Source: Capnocytophaga sputigena (lineage in GTDB: Bacteria; Bacteroidota; Bacteroidia; Flavobacteriales; Flavobacteriaceae). Taken from it: a stretch of 64,000 nt of DNA. The position numbers and the translations under genes were made by a program. Under the pieces are notes generated by a model. It was given only the letters and a program-made list of their open reading frames with translations. It was not told the DNA's origin and ran no database searches. The stretch covers positions 434,001 to 498,000 of the forward strand of contig NZ_UAVP01000008.1 in assembly GCF_900446695.1 (NCBI RefSeq), given 5' to 3'. Below are positions 17,100 to 26,304 of the stretch, one piece after another. Within the stretch, counting starts at the first letter, position 1. Every line of letters starts with the position of its first letter.

Positions 17100-20000
17100 A
17101 TGACGGATAAAGACTTTTCAAGATACAACCTCATCGCTGGTTGGCTGGTGTTTGCTATTGCTTTGGTTACCTATAGCCTTACCGTAGAACCTACAGTAAG
17201 TTTTTGGGATTGTGGTGAGTATATCGCTACATCGGCAAGATTAGAAGTAGGTCACCCCCCTGGAGCTCCTTTCTTCCAGATGATGGGCGCTTTCATCGCT
17301 GCTTTTGCTCCTAATAGCGACAAAATAGCCTTAATGGTGAACTATATGTCGGTGTTATCGAGTGCTTTCACAGTGTTGTTCTTGTACTTTATCATCGTTA
17401 ATCTCACTAAAAAAATCGCTCTGCGCGGTGCTACAACTCTTAGCCATTCTCAAATCATTGCAGTAATGGGCAGCGGTGTGGTAGGCGCTTTGGCTTATAC
17501 TTTTTCCGATAGCTTCTGGTTCAACGCTGTAGAAACCGAAGTATACGGAATGGCAATGCTTTTTATATCGGTAATGTTTTGGTTGGGCATCAAGTGGACG
17601 GATAGTCTGCACGAACCTCGTGGTGACCGCTGGTTATTGCTTATCTCGTTACTAGTAGGACTTTCCTTTGGGGTACACTTTATGGCACTGCTCACCATTC
17701 CTGCTATCGGGATGCTGTATTTCTTCAACAGCAACTACAAGAAAACCGCAGTGAATTTCATCCTCGCCAATGTAATTTCCATCGCTATACTATTGCTCAT
17801 CTTCAAACTGATATTGCCCTACACATTGGCGTATTTCGGTTATTTAGAAGTCTTTTTCGTCAATAGCTTTGGAATGCCGTTCAACTCGGGGACTATTATT
17901 GCGGGGCTCTCGGTTATCGCTTTCTTCTATTTCACACTCAATTATGCTTATAAGAAAAACAAAGTGCGCTTGCAAACGGGCATTTTGTGTTTGCTATTTG
18001 TGTTTATAGGCTTTTCATCTTGGCTGATGATTCCTATTCGTGCAAATGCCAATACAGTAATCAACGAGAATAGCCCTACCGATGCACGCTTGCTCTTGGC
18101 GTACTACAACCTCGAACAATATCCCGAAACGCATCTTTTCTACGGACCTATGTACACCGATAAGTATGCAGGTATCGACCCCGAACATCCTTATGAAGAT
18201 GCTAAACCTAAATACGAACGCGACTATAAATTAGGCAAATACGTGATTGTAAACAACTACAAGAACGCTCAAACTGCCTCTAATAGAGCGCAAATGGGCT
18301 TCTTGCCTCGTATGTGGAGCGCCCAACACGCGGCTAACTATATGAAGCTCACCGGTAATCCGCCTTTCAAAATTACTGAAGAGGCTTATGCCGACCCTCA
18401 AGCCTACCAACTATTGCAAAGTATCCAACAGCAAATGGCGGTACGCGCAATGCCTCCAGAGCGTTACGACCAGTTCCTAATGCAATTCCGCGATGAAGTA
18501 GAAGTGCAAAAACCTACTTTTTGGCAGAATATGAACTACCTCTTTAGCTATCAATTTGGCTATATGTATTTCCGCTATTTGGCGTGGAACTTCATTGGTA
18601 GACAAGACGATGTGCAAGGAAAATTAGAAAACGACCACGGCAATTGGCTTTCAGGAATTTCAGTTATCGACAATGCTCATCTCGGCTCTCAAAAAAACCT
18701 CCCTTCCGATGTGTTGAACAACAAAGCCCGCAATACTTATTACTTCCTGCCTTTCCTTTTGGGAATTTTAGGCTTGCTGTTTATGGCTATCAAAAGCGAA
18801 CGCCAAACGTGGGTGATTATGGTGCTTTTCCTTTTCACTGGTTTAGCACTGAAAATCTATCTGAACGAGCGTCCGTTTGAGCCTCGCGAGCGTGATTACG
18901 CCTTGGTAGGTTCGTTCTATGCCTTTGCAATATGGATAGGAATGGGCGTGTATGCCCTTTTCGATTGGCTGAAAAAATACATCACTCCCAATATATTAGC
19001 CCCTGCAACCGTTGTCCTCACCCTAATATCTGTGCCTGCGCTAATGGCTTATGAAAACTGGGACGACCACGACCGCTCTCAAAAATATTCGGCTGAGTTC
19101 ATTGGGAATGCTTACTTAGAATCGGTGGCAAAAGATAAAGATGCGATGATTTTTACCATTGGTGATAACGACACCTTCCTCTTGTGGTATGCTCAAGAAA
19201 TCGAAGGCTACCGCACCGATGTACGCGTCATCAACACAAGTTTGTTACAAACCGATTGGTATATCGACCAAATGAAGCGCCAAGCCTACAAAAGTAGCCC
19301 TATTCCCGCACAAATAGAGCATAAAAACTACGCTTACGGCGTGCGTGAGGGCATTTACTTCCGCAAGCGCACCGAAAACCGTTGGAATATCAAAGATTTT
19401 GTAAATTGGGTTACCAGCGACGACCCTAATACGCAAGAAACACGTGGTGAAGGTGAGTACAAACAAACTTTCTACTACTACCCTACTAACAAAATACGCA
19501 TTCCTGTAAACAAAGAAAACGTACTAAAAAGCGGTATCGTAAAACCTGAAGATGCCGATAAAATAGTAGATTATATCGATATTACCTTGCCTAACGCTAT
19601 CGACAAGGCGCGCATTGTGATGCTCGACATCTTGGCGAACAACGATTGGAAACGCCCTATCTACTTCACCGGAGGTAGTATGGATGCCACCGAGTACATT
19701 TGGATGAAAGACTATTTGCAACTCGATGGATTAGTGTACAAACTCGTGCCTATCAAAACCGAAATCGATAAAAACCACCCTTACGATATGGGGCGCATCA
19801 ATACCGATTTGATGTGCAACATCGTGAAAAAATGGACGTGGGGCAATATGGGCAAACCTAATATCTATTTAGACCCCGAAACGCGCAAGAACAGTATCAT
19901 CTTCCGCGGCAATATCGCTCGCCTTACCGAGAAGCTCATCGCCGAAGGTAAAAACGCCCAAGCCAAAGAAATGATGGATATCGCTATGAAAAATATGCCG

Positions 20001-20381
20001 GTAGAGGCGTATGGCTACTATTTCACCCTCGACCCCTTTGTGCAAGGCTACTTTAAGATAGGACAACGCGAAACTGCCCGCAAACTCGCACAACAGATTT
20101 TCGCTAAATACCAAGAAGAACTGAACTACTATACCCATTTAGATGCCGAGGAACTCAACCTCAGCGTTGCCCGCATACAGTACGCTATCGACCGCTATGG
20201 CGACCTCTTACAACTCATCGCTCCTTTGGATAGTGAATTCTTCCAAAAAGAATGGGCAGTATTCAAAGCCAAAGCAAGTCCGTTTATGGGTGCTAAAGAA
20301 TTAGAAGAATATTTTAAAGAGCCCACTGAAGAGGAAAAAGCTGCAGCTGATAGTACGGCAGTTGAAGAAGAAGAAGAATAG
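17100..20381 (+). CDS. DUF2723 family polytopic membrane protein (GT-C-like)
   Basis: 1093 residues. The N-terminal ~600 residues carry about a dozen membrane segments and the rest is soluble, ending in a Glu-rich tail. The first luminal loop holds FWDCGEYIATSARLEVGHPP (35-54), with Asp37 and Glu40 placed like the acidic motif of lipid-linked GT-C glycosyltransferases. The human family member TMEM260 is a protein O-mannosyltransferase, and Bacteroidota glycosylate many exported proteins, so a role in protein or envelope glycosylation is plausible. The glycosyltransferase genes downstream agree with this. The exact activity is unproven. Confidence 0.85.
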   Translation: MTDKDFSRYNLIAGWLVFAIALVTYSLTVEPTVSFWDCGEYIATSARLEVGHPPGAPFFQMMGAFIAAFAPNSDKIALMVNYMSVLSSAFTVLFLYFIIVNLTKKIALRGATTLSHSQIIAVMGSGVVGALAYTFSDSFWFNAVETEVYGMAMLFISVMFWLGIKWTDSLHEPRGDRWLLLISLLVGLSFGVHFMALLTIPAIGMLYFFNSNYKKTAVNFILANVISIAILLLIFKLILPYTLAYFGYLEVFFVNSFGMPFNSGTIIAGLSVIAFFYFTLNYAYKKNKVRLQTGILCLLFVFIGFSSWLMIPIRANANTVINENSPTDARLLLAYYNLEQYPETHLFYGPMYTDKYAGIDPEHPYEDAKPKYERDYKLGKYVIVNNYKNAQTASNRAQMGFLPRMWSAQHAANYMKLTGNPPFKITEEAYADPQAYQLLQSIQQQMAVRAMPPERYDQFLMQFRDEVEVQKPTFWQNMNYLFSYQFGYMYFRYLAWNFIGRQDDVQGKLENDHGNWLSGISVIDNAHLGSQKNLPSDVLNNKARNTYYFLPFLLGILGLLFMAIKSERQTWVIMVLFLFTGLALKIYLNERPFEPRERDYALVGSFYAFAIWIGMGVYALFDWLKKYITPNILAPATVVLTLISVPALMAYENWDDHDRSQKYSAEFIGNAYLESVAKDKDAMIFTIGDNDTFLLWYAQEIEGYRTDVRVINTSLLQTDWYIDQMKRQAYKSSPIPAQIEHKNYAYGVREGIYFRKRTENRWNIKDFVNWVTSDDPNTQETRGEGEYKQTFYYYPTNKIRIPVNKENVLKSGIVKPEDADKIVDYIDITLPNAIDKARIVMLDILANNDWKRPIYFTGGSMDATEYIWMKDYLQLDGLVYKLVPIKTEIDKNHPYDMGRINTDLMCNIVKKWTWGNMGKPNIYLDPETRKNSIIFRGNIARLTEKLIAEGKNAQAKEMMDIAMKNMPVEAYGYYFTLDPFVQGYFKIGQRETARKLAQQIFAKYQEELNYYTHLDAEELNLSVARIQYAIDRYGDLLQLIAPLDSEFFQKEWAVFKAKASPFMGAKELEEYFKEPTEEEKAAADSTAVEEEEE

Positions 20382-20396
20382 AAAAAACTGATAACA

Positions 20397-21026
20397 ATGC
20401 GCTATTTCAGCTATATCATCACATTTTTTGCTCACCCTATATGGTTTCCTATCTATGGAGCAATGTTGGTATTGTTTCAGATACCCTTTTCACCTAGTAT
20501 AGAAATCGTAAAATACACTTGGTTATTGCTACTGCTCATCACTGTAGCATTACCCACCCTTGTATACCTGATGCTCTTTGTGCTGAATTGGCTCAACGAC
20601 CCTTTCGAGGTGCCCCTTGAAAAACAGAAGTGGTTGCGTTGCGGCTATATAGCAATGTTATTACTCACCGCCTTCAAGGTAACCCCTATGGATCATTATC
20701 CCATTTTGTATTTCTACATAATGAATTTGCTCATCAGCACCTTTATCATCTTGTTGATGCACTATTTAAAATTTGTAGGCAATATGTTTGTAATGGGATT
20801 AGGAGCCCTCACCGTTTTCAGCATATTGCTAGGAGTTATCTTTGAGATAGATATGACCTATATTGTCGCACTATTCATCTTTCTCAGTGGAGCCATCCTT
20901 TCAGCACAAGCCTATCTCTCAGGGCAACCCCTCTGGAAACTCGCCATCAGCTGGCTCATAGGCGCCCTCCCGCAACTTTCACTCATAATGCTGTTTAAGA
21001 ATTTATTATTCGGAATGCAAGAGTGA
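20397..21026 (+). CDS. Flavobacterial integral membrane protein, function unknown
   Basis: 209 residues and highly hydrophobic, with about six membrane segments. It starts MRYFSYIITFFAHPIWFPIYG, an N terminus recurring in flavobacterial proteins loosely related to PAP2-type membrane enzymes, but the phosphatase motifs are not visible. It follows the DUF2723 gene by 15 bases, so they are probably co-transcribed. Confidence 0.8.
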   Translation: MRYFSYIITFFAHPIWFPIYGAMLVLFQIPFSPSIEIVKYTWLLLLLITVALPTLVYLMLFVLNWLNDPFEVPLEKQKWLRCGYIAMLLLTAFKVTPMDHYPILYFYIMNLLISTFIILLMHYLKFVGNMFVMGLGALTVFSILLGVIFEIDMTYIVALFIFLSGAILSAQAYLSGQPLWKLAISWLIGALPQLSLIMLFKNLLFGMQE

Positions 21027-21075
21027 AGATAGAATCTCAAAAAACAGTAATTTTACTTTATAAAACATAAAGAAA

Positions 21076-21879
21076 ATGGTTGATATAGTTATACCCATAT
21101 ATAAAAAAGACCCTACTCTTGATGATGCTACAGCTATCAATCAAGCGTTTAAGTTGCTCAAAGGATATGACATTACCTTTGTGCACCCTAAAAGTCTGGA
21201 TATAACTAATTACAAAAAGTTTGGTGAAGCTACTTTCAAGGCTTTCAACGACACTTATTTTGAAAGTATTTACGGTTACAATCAATTGATGTTAAACGTA
21301 GAATTCTACGAGGCTTTTTCTAAAAAATACATTCTTATCTACCAAACTGATGCCTTTATTTTCAAAGACGACCTCAATTATTGGTGTGAAAAGGATTACG
21401 ACTATATAGGAGCTCCTTGGATTCGCAGCAAGGAAAAACTTCCTCTCATTAAAAAAATATGGGACTATTCTATTTGCTGTGTAAAGAGCTTTATAAACTA
21501 TCACAGCAGCGGCAAAACTCAAAAAAACAAGAGTTTGCTGTACAATCAGGTGGGTAATGGAGGCTTCTCGTTGCGCAAACGTGAGAAATTTATAGAGGTG
21601 CTAAAAGCGCTATCACAACAAGTTGCTATCTACCTCAAGCCTATAAACAAAAGTAACTTCTATGCCGAAGATGTATTTTTTAGTATAGAACCTAAGCGAA
21701 ACAACATCACTTTTAAGAAACCCGATTACAAAGAAGCCTGCCTTTTTGCAGTCGAAAATAAAGTAGAGAAAGCACTTGCTTTCAATAATCAAGTCTTACC
21801 TATGGGTTGCCATAGATGGAACAAAGAAAATAGAACTTTTTGGGAGCCTTTTATAAAAAATGAAACAGAAAGAGTTTGA
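21076..21879 (+). CDS. DUF5672 family glycosyltransferase-like protein
   Basis: 267 residues. The N terminus MVDIVIPIYKKD and the segment ILIYQTDAFIFKDDLNYWC, with Asp residues placed like a DxD motif, suggest a GT-A fold. VGNGGFSLRKREKFIEVL and YAEDVFFSIEP are the DUF5672 hallmarks. It begins a four-gene run 21076-24823 in which all genes overlap or touch. Likely adds a sugar to LPS or capsule in the cytoplasm. Donor and acceptor unknown. Confidence 0.82.
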   Translation: MVDIVIPIYKKDPTLDDATAINQAFKLLKGYDITFVHPKSLDITNYKKFGEATFKAFNDTYFESIYGYNQLMLNVEFYEAFSKKYILIYQTDAFIFKDDLNYWCEKDYDYIGAPWIRSKEKLPLIKKIWDYSICCVKSFINYHSSGKTQKNKSLLYNQVGNGGFSLRKREKFIEVLKALSQQVAIYLKPINKSNFYAEDVFFSIEPKRNNITFKKPDYKEACLFAVENKVEKALAFNNQVLPMGCHRWNKENRTFWEPFIKNETERV

Positions 21880-22846
21880 AGGAAAATCAATTATCGTAGG
21901 TATACCTAATCATTTTGGGTTACCTCAGCGTTTTAAAGAGAATTTAGAGTTTTTAGGGTTTGAAGTTTTTTTATTAGAAAACTTTAACAATAAGTCTTTA
22001 TCCCTCTTTGACAAAATCATTCACGGATATAAAAAACTTACTACAGGCGATAGAACTCATAAACCTTTGATGAAAAACAAACTCGCTAAAGGAAAAATTC
22101 TCAAACAGTTATCCTCCATCGAAAAAGCTGATTATGCCCTTTTTGTCCGCCCCGATTTGTTTGACTTTGAAGTGATTGAAAAAGCCAAACAATTAGCCTC
22201 TAAAACCATTGCTTACCAATGGGATGGAATGAGTAGATTCCCTTTAGCCGAACGCTATATCAGTTACTTCGATAATTTTTATGTGTTCGATAAAAACGAT
22301 TTAAACCTTAGCCCTAAGCTACAACACACTACGAATTTTTATTTCGATGATATCATCATCTCCAATCCCGATGTAACTCCAAAATCTGTGTTTTTCGTAG
22401 GCTCCTACATCAAAAATCGCATCCCTTTAATCAATAAAATTATTGAAGTTTTAGAAAAGAATCATTTAACACCTAATATCTATTTGTTTGCCCGTCACAA
22501 AAAAGCAAACAATGCAAAGTTTAAAATAATTGCAAAAGGATTTAGTTTCAAAGAAAGTGCTCAAAAAATACAACAGTCCGAGTTCCTTTTAGATTTCCAT
22601 AACCCTATACACAACGGACTTTCATTTAGAACTTTTGAAAGTATAGGCTACGAAAAAAAACTCATTACTGACAATGTTTTGGTAAAAGGCTTCGAGTTTT
22701 ACAACCCTAATAATATTTTCATAATCGAAAATGAAAACTTTAAAAGGTTTGAAGAATTTGCAACAACTCCCTATGAGCCTTTAGCTGAAGAAATAAAAGA
22801 AAAATATAGCTTTACTAATTGGATAAAACAACTATTAACACAATGA
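21860..22846 (+). CDS. Glycosyltransferase-like protein (CgeB-like), paralogue 1
   Basis: 328 residues. Rossmann-like start SIIVGIPNHFGLPQRFKENLEFLGF; the C-terminal half has LDFHNPIHNGLSFRTFESIGYEKKLITDN, the acceptor/donor site pattern seen in CgeB-like transferases. Its start overlaps the preceding gene by 20 bases, and its stop overlaps the next start (ATGA). It is a clear paralogue of the next gene (FYNPNNIFII is shared). Substrates unknown. Confidence 0.78.
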   Translation: MKQKEFEGKSIIVGIPNHFGLPQRFKENLEFLGFEVFLLENFNNKSLSLFDKIIHGYKKLTTGDRTHKPLMKNKLAKGKILKQLSSIEKADYALFVRPDLFDFEVIEKAKQLASKTIAYQWDGMSRFPLAERYISYFDNFYVFDKNDLNLSPKLQHTTNFYFDDIIISNPDVTPKSVFFVGSYIKNRIPLINKIIEVLEKNHLTPNIYLFARHKKANNAKFKIIAKGFSFKESAQKIQQSEFLLDFHNPIHNGLSFRTFESIGYEKKLITDNVLVKGFEFYNPNNIFIIENENFKRFEEFATTPYEPLAEEIKEKYSFTNWIKQLLTQ

Positions 22847-23796
22847 AAAAAAAACTCTTATTCATAGCCCCCGATTACTACGGCTTTAATGAGGTTGTTC
22901 TCCAAGGATTAAAAGAGTATAGCGGTTATGAGGTAGAACACTTAGTTTCAAACTTTAAATATAAATACAAAAATCACAGAGAAAAAATTCACAACTTTTT
23001 CCTTAAAACTTTCTCAGGCAGAAATCTTAAAAAAGAAAAAAAAGAGGCATATATTAGAGAAGTACTGAACCGACACCAAGGGTATGATGTACTCCTTATA
23101 AATGCACCTTATACGCTTAGTGATGAGCAATTAGATACTGTTTTGAAAAACACCAAATTCTCTATAGCTATTTTTTGGGATAGCATTGAAAAAATCCCTA
23201 TGCAGAAAAAGTATTTAGACAAATTTGATGTGATTTACAGTTTTGAACCCGATGACTGCAAGAAATACCACTTGAAAAGCATCACCAATTTCTTTTTTGC
23301 CGAAAGCGATAGCCACAATAGCCTATACGATGTTTGCTACTTAGCTACTTTCGACGATAGAATCAAAGAAACTGAACTCATCTTTAAATATTTTGAAGAA
23401 AATGGCATCTCTGCCAAAGGACAAATATTTGTGCATACACCTAAGAAAATATCTATCAAAAATGTAGAAGTTATTGAGAAAATCATTCCTTTTTCTAAGT
23501 CTTATCAGTTCTATTTAAAGGGTAACATCATTTTAGATATAGCTCACCCTCACCAAAAAGGACTCTCTTTTCGCCCTTACGAAGCAATGGGCTTAAGAAA
23601 AAAACTTATTACAACTAATAAAGATATTGCTAATTACGATTTCTATAATCCTAACAATATTTTTATTATAGACGATGTATATAACATCCATATCCCTACG
23701 GATTTTATAACATCAAACTATCAAGAAGCTAACCCTGCTATAAGGGAAAAATACCATATTAAAAATTGGATTAAAAGCATTCTCTATGGGAACTAA
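22843..23796 (+). CDS. Glycosyltransferase-like protein (CgeB-like), paralogue 2
   Basis: 317 residues from the ATG at 22843, chosen because it forms an ATGA overlap with the upstream stop and gives MKKKLLFIAPDYYGFNEVVLQGL. It shares DIAHPHQKGLSFRPYEAMGLRKKLITTN and FYNPNNIFII with the preceding gene, so the pair arose by duplication. It overlaps the following GT4 gene by 11 bases. Probably part of LPS or capsule sugar assembly. Confidence 0.78.
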   Translation: MKKKLLFIAPDYYGFNEVVLQGLKEYSGYEVEHLVSNFKYKYKNHREKIHNFFLKTFSGRNLKKEKKEAYIREVLNRHQGYDVLLINAPYTLSDEQLDTVLKNTKFSIAIFWDSIEKIPMQKKYLDKFDVIYSFEPDDCKKYHLKSITNFFFAESDSHNSLYDVCYLATFDDRIKETELIFKYFEENGISAKGQIFVHTPKKISIKNVEVIEKIIPFSKSYQFYLKGNIILDIAHPHQKGLSFRPYEAMGLRKKLITTNKDIANYDFYNPNNIFIIDDVYNIHIPTDFITSNYQEANPAIREKYHIKNWIKSILYGN

Positions 23797-24823
23797 AATA
23801 TACTTTCTTTGCCCAAACAACAATTTTATGAGTGGTGGAGTAAAACAGATATTTCACCAAGTAGAAACCCTCAATAAGAACGGTTTTGATGCCTTTGTAT
23901 TGCTACAAGGTAAGAGTAAGCAAAAATGGTTTGAATCTAATGCTCCCATTGCTTACAGCCCCTATTTGCTCAGAACTCTCAAATATATTGTCGAAAACCG
24001 AAAAATGACCCCTAGAAAGCAGCTCACCCTTTGGTCGTTGAAAAAGAAAAGTGTCACCTTAGATGAGGATAGTATATTAGTAATCCCTGAGATTTATGGC
24101 GATAAAATAGACCAAATAGCACCCCATATCAAGAAAGTAATCTTCAACCAAAATTGCTACTACACTTTCAATCTCTATTCTTTTGAAAAAGACTATCAAA
24201 AAACACCCTATCACCAGCCTAATGTTTTAGCAACCATCGTTGCTTCCGATGATGCTTTGGCTTATATGAACTATACTTTCCCTAATCTAAAGACTTATAA
24301 AATGACTTTAGGTATCGATACTTCTGTATTTTCGTATACTGATAAAAAGCAAAAACAAATATGCTTTATGCCTCGAAAATTAACTGATGATGTTCGCCAA
24401 GTAATCCTCATCCTCAAACTGCGAGGCAAACTAAAAGACTGGAAATTAGTACCTATCGACAACAAAACAGAACAAGAAGTAGCCGAGATAATGAAACAGA
24501 GTACTTTCTTCTTGAGTTTCAATCACCGCGAAGGTTTCGGCTTGCCTCCTGTAGAGGCAATGGCTTGCGGTTGTTATGTAGTAGGATATCACGGGCAAGG
24601 AGGCAAAGAATACTTCAAACCTGAATTTTCTTCACTTGTTGAAGGTGGTGATATCATAGCCTATGTTAAAAAAGTGGAAGAATTGCTTTCTACTTATGAA
24701 AAATCACCTGAAACTATTTTAGAAAAAGGTAAAAAAGCTTCAGAATACATTTTCTCTCACTATGCTATGGCAAAAGAAGAGGAAGATACCATCAAAATTT
24801 GGAACGACATCTTAAATCGTTAA
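23786..24823 (+). CDS. GT4-type glycosyltransferase
   Basis: 345 residues with two Rossmann-like domains. The C-terminal domain has FNHREGFGLPPVEAMACGCYVVGY, the GT4/GT-B nucleotide-sugar binding motif with the E-x7-E pattern. The start overlaps the previous gene by 11 bases. The stop overlaps the convergent O-antigen ligase gene by 12 bases (24812-24823). Cytoplasmic or membrane-associated sugar transferase for an envelope glycan. Confidence 0.88.
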   Translation: MGTKIYFLCPNNNFMSGGVKQIFHQVETLNKNGFDAFVLLQGKSKQKWFESNAPIAYSPYLLRTLKYIVENRKMTPRKQLTLWSLKKKSVTLDEDSILVIPEIYGDKIDQIAPHIKKVIFNQNCYYTFNLYSFEKDYQKTPYHQPNVLATIVASDDALAYMNYTFPNLKTYKMTLGIDTSVFSYTDKKQKQICFMPRKLTDDVRQVILILKLRGKLKDWKLVPIDNKTEQEVAEIMKQSTFFLSFNHREGFGLPPVEAMACGCYVVGYHGQGGKEYFKPEFSSLVEGGDIIAYVKKVEELLSTYEKSPETILEKGKKASEYIFSHYAMAKEEEDTIKIWNDILNR

Positions 24824-26179
24824 TTCCCTTGGCTTTTCTTTAAAAAAAACCATTATCAAAAAAGGAAGAGTAATATAAATACCAGGCAAGTAATTCAGCA
24901 TTACATCAGTGTTCATTAGTAGTAGAAATGTCATAAGACAATAAGCAATACTATCATCTTTGCTCAAAATTGCTTTTCGGTAAACAAAAAATACCCATAA
25001 CAAGAGCACTATAAGCCCTATCATTCCTAAATCAATAAGAGTTGCTAAAAAATCGTTGTGAATATGTATTTGCCCTATTGCCTCTCTAGCTACTATTTTT
25101 TCGTAGATAGTCCCTTTTCCCACAATAGGATTTGCTACTATGCTATCAAAGGCTTTAGCAAGCATTTTTTCTCGTATAGGATCGGCAAAATAAGTAGAAT
25201 GTGTAACCAATAGGTAAATTCCCAAAATACCTACGACTACCATTGCTATTTCAGTTATAGCACGCCTGCTGATGACCCATCTTTTAGATATATAAAACCA
25301 TCCCATCAACAAAACGGCTAAGGGGAAGCCTACTATCACTATTCTGGCTTGCATTATAAAGGCAAAACAAAATAATAATACTCCATACCAAACTACTTCT
25401 GCCAGCGATAAATACTTAGATGATTTTCTCCACACCCAAACTCCAAGTCCCCAGATTGTAAACATTACCCAAGCTATAAAACTGGGGTGTTTAAAGAATG
25501 TCCAAGCCAATATATGCTCAGTAAATTCCATATACCCTTTATTAAAAGTAAAAAAACTAAAAAAGGGAACCCCTACTATCCTATGCACAATAATATAAGT
25601 AGCTATATTTAGTGTGAGCAAAAGCAAAAACATCCTAAAAGAAAGGGTAATAAAGCTCATCGTCTCTTGTGCTTTAGGTCGGAAACCTATACAAACTATA
25701 GGAGCCAAAAGTAATAAGTACATTCCATCGGCATCTACTTCTTGCCAAGCAAAAGTTTTATCCACACTCCACAATATCCCTAAGTACTTGAGTACCATCA
25801 GTGCAAAGAAAGTAATCATCACAGCATCAGGTTTTATCCATTTGCGATACACTAAGGAATAAAGTCCACTGCAGAAGAGCAAAAGTAAATCCATACGAAA
25901 AGTAACCTTGTGCTTGTATGTCCATAGAAAAACAGCAGCTGCAGCACTACATATTGCTAAAGAACGCAAATAGTTACCTTTTTCAAAAAGAAGTTTGTGA
26001 TGTTGAAACATCCATAAAGCAGCGATCAGCCCACAAAGATAAAAACCTATTTTGAAGAAATTCTCCCTAAAACTTTCACGCATCCATAGTTCAGGATAAG
26101 TATAGGATAGCACTAATACCCAAACGATGGTTACTACAGAGAGCAAAATGAACCAATTTTTAAATAGCTTGTTTATCAT
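24812..26179 (-). CDS. O-antigen ligase family membrane protein (WaaL/Wzy-like)
   Basis: About 455 residues with ten or more membrane segments. The large periplasmic loop contains DSIVANPIVGKGTIYE and HIHNDFLATLIDLGMIGLIV, the Wzy_C/WaaL pattern with the conserved His. It transfers or polymerises lipid-linked glycans in the periplasm. The start at 26179 (MINKLFKNW) is preferred because TATATTTG at 26211-26218 on this strand looks like the -7 box, so starts at 26200 or 26230 would be nearly leaderless or upstream of transcription. It lies beside the glycosyltransferase run. Confidence 0.85.
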   Translation of the reverse strand: MINKLFKNWFILLSVVTIVWVLVLSYTYPELWMRESFRENFFKIGFYLCGLIAALWMFQHHKLLFEKGNYLRSLAICSAAAAVFLWTYKHKVTFRMDLLLLFCSGLYSLVYRKWIKPDAVMITFFALMVLKYLGILWSVDKTFAWQEVDADGMYLLLLAPIVCIGFRPKAQETMSFITLSFRMFLLLLTLNIATYIIVHRIVGVPFFSFFTFNKGYMEFTEHILAWTFFKHPSFIAWVMFTIWGLGVWVWRKSSKYLSLAEVVWYGVLLFCFAFIMQARIVIVGFPLAVLLMGWFYISKRWVISRRAITEIAMVVVGILGIYLLVTHSTYFADPIREKMLAKAFDSIVANPIVGKGTIYEKIVAREAIGQIHIHNDFLATLIDLGMIGLIVLLLWVFFVYRKAILSKDDSIAYCLMTFLLLMNTDVMLNYLPGIYITLPFLIMVFFKEKPRELTI

Positions 26180-26261
26180 TTGTTTATGAATATTCCTCAT
26201 TAAGAATGCGCAAATATACAAAATAATCACAAATTGCCGATGACAAATAATAAATTATTAT

Positions 26262-26269
26262 TACCTTTG
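26262..26269 (+). promoter_or_regulatory. -7 box of the tandem phosphoethanolamine transferase genes
   Basis: TACCTTTG, 36 bases upstream of the ATG at 26305. Confidence 0.6.
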
Positions 26270-26304
26270 CCTTCGTTATGTTAATAGCTAAATGCTAATT
26301 TTTG

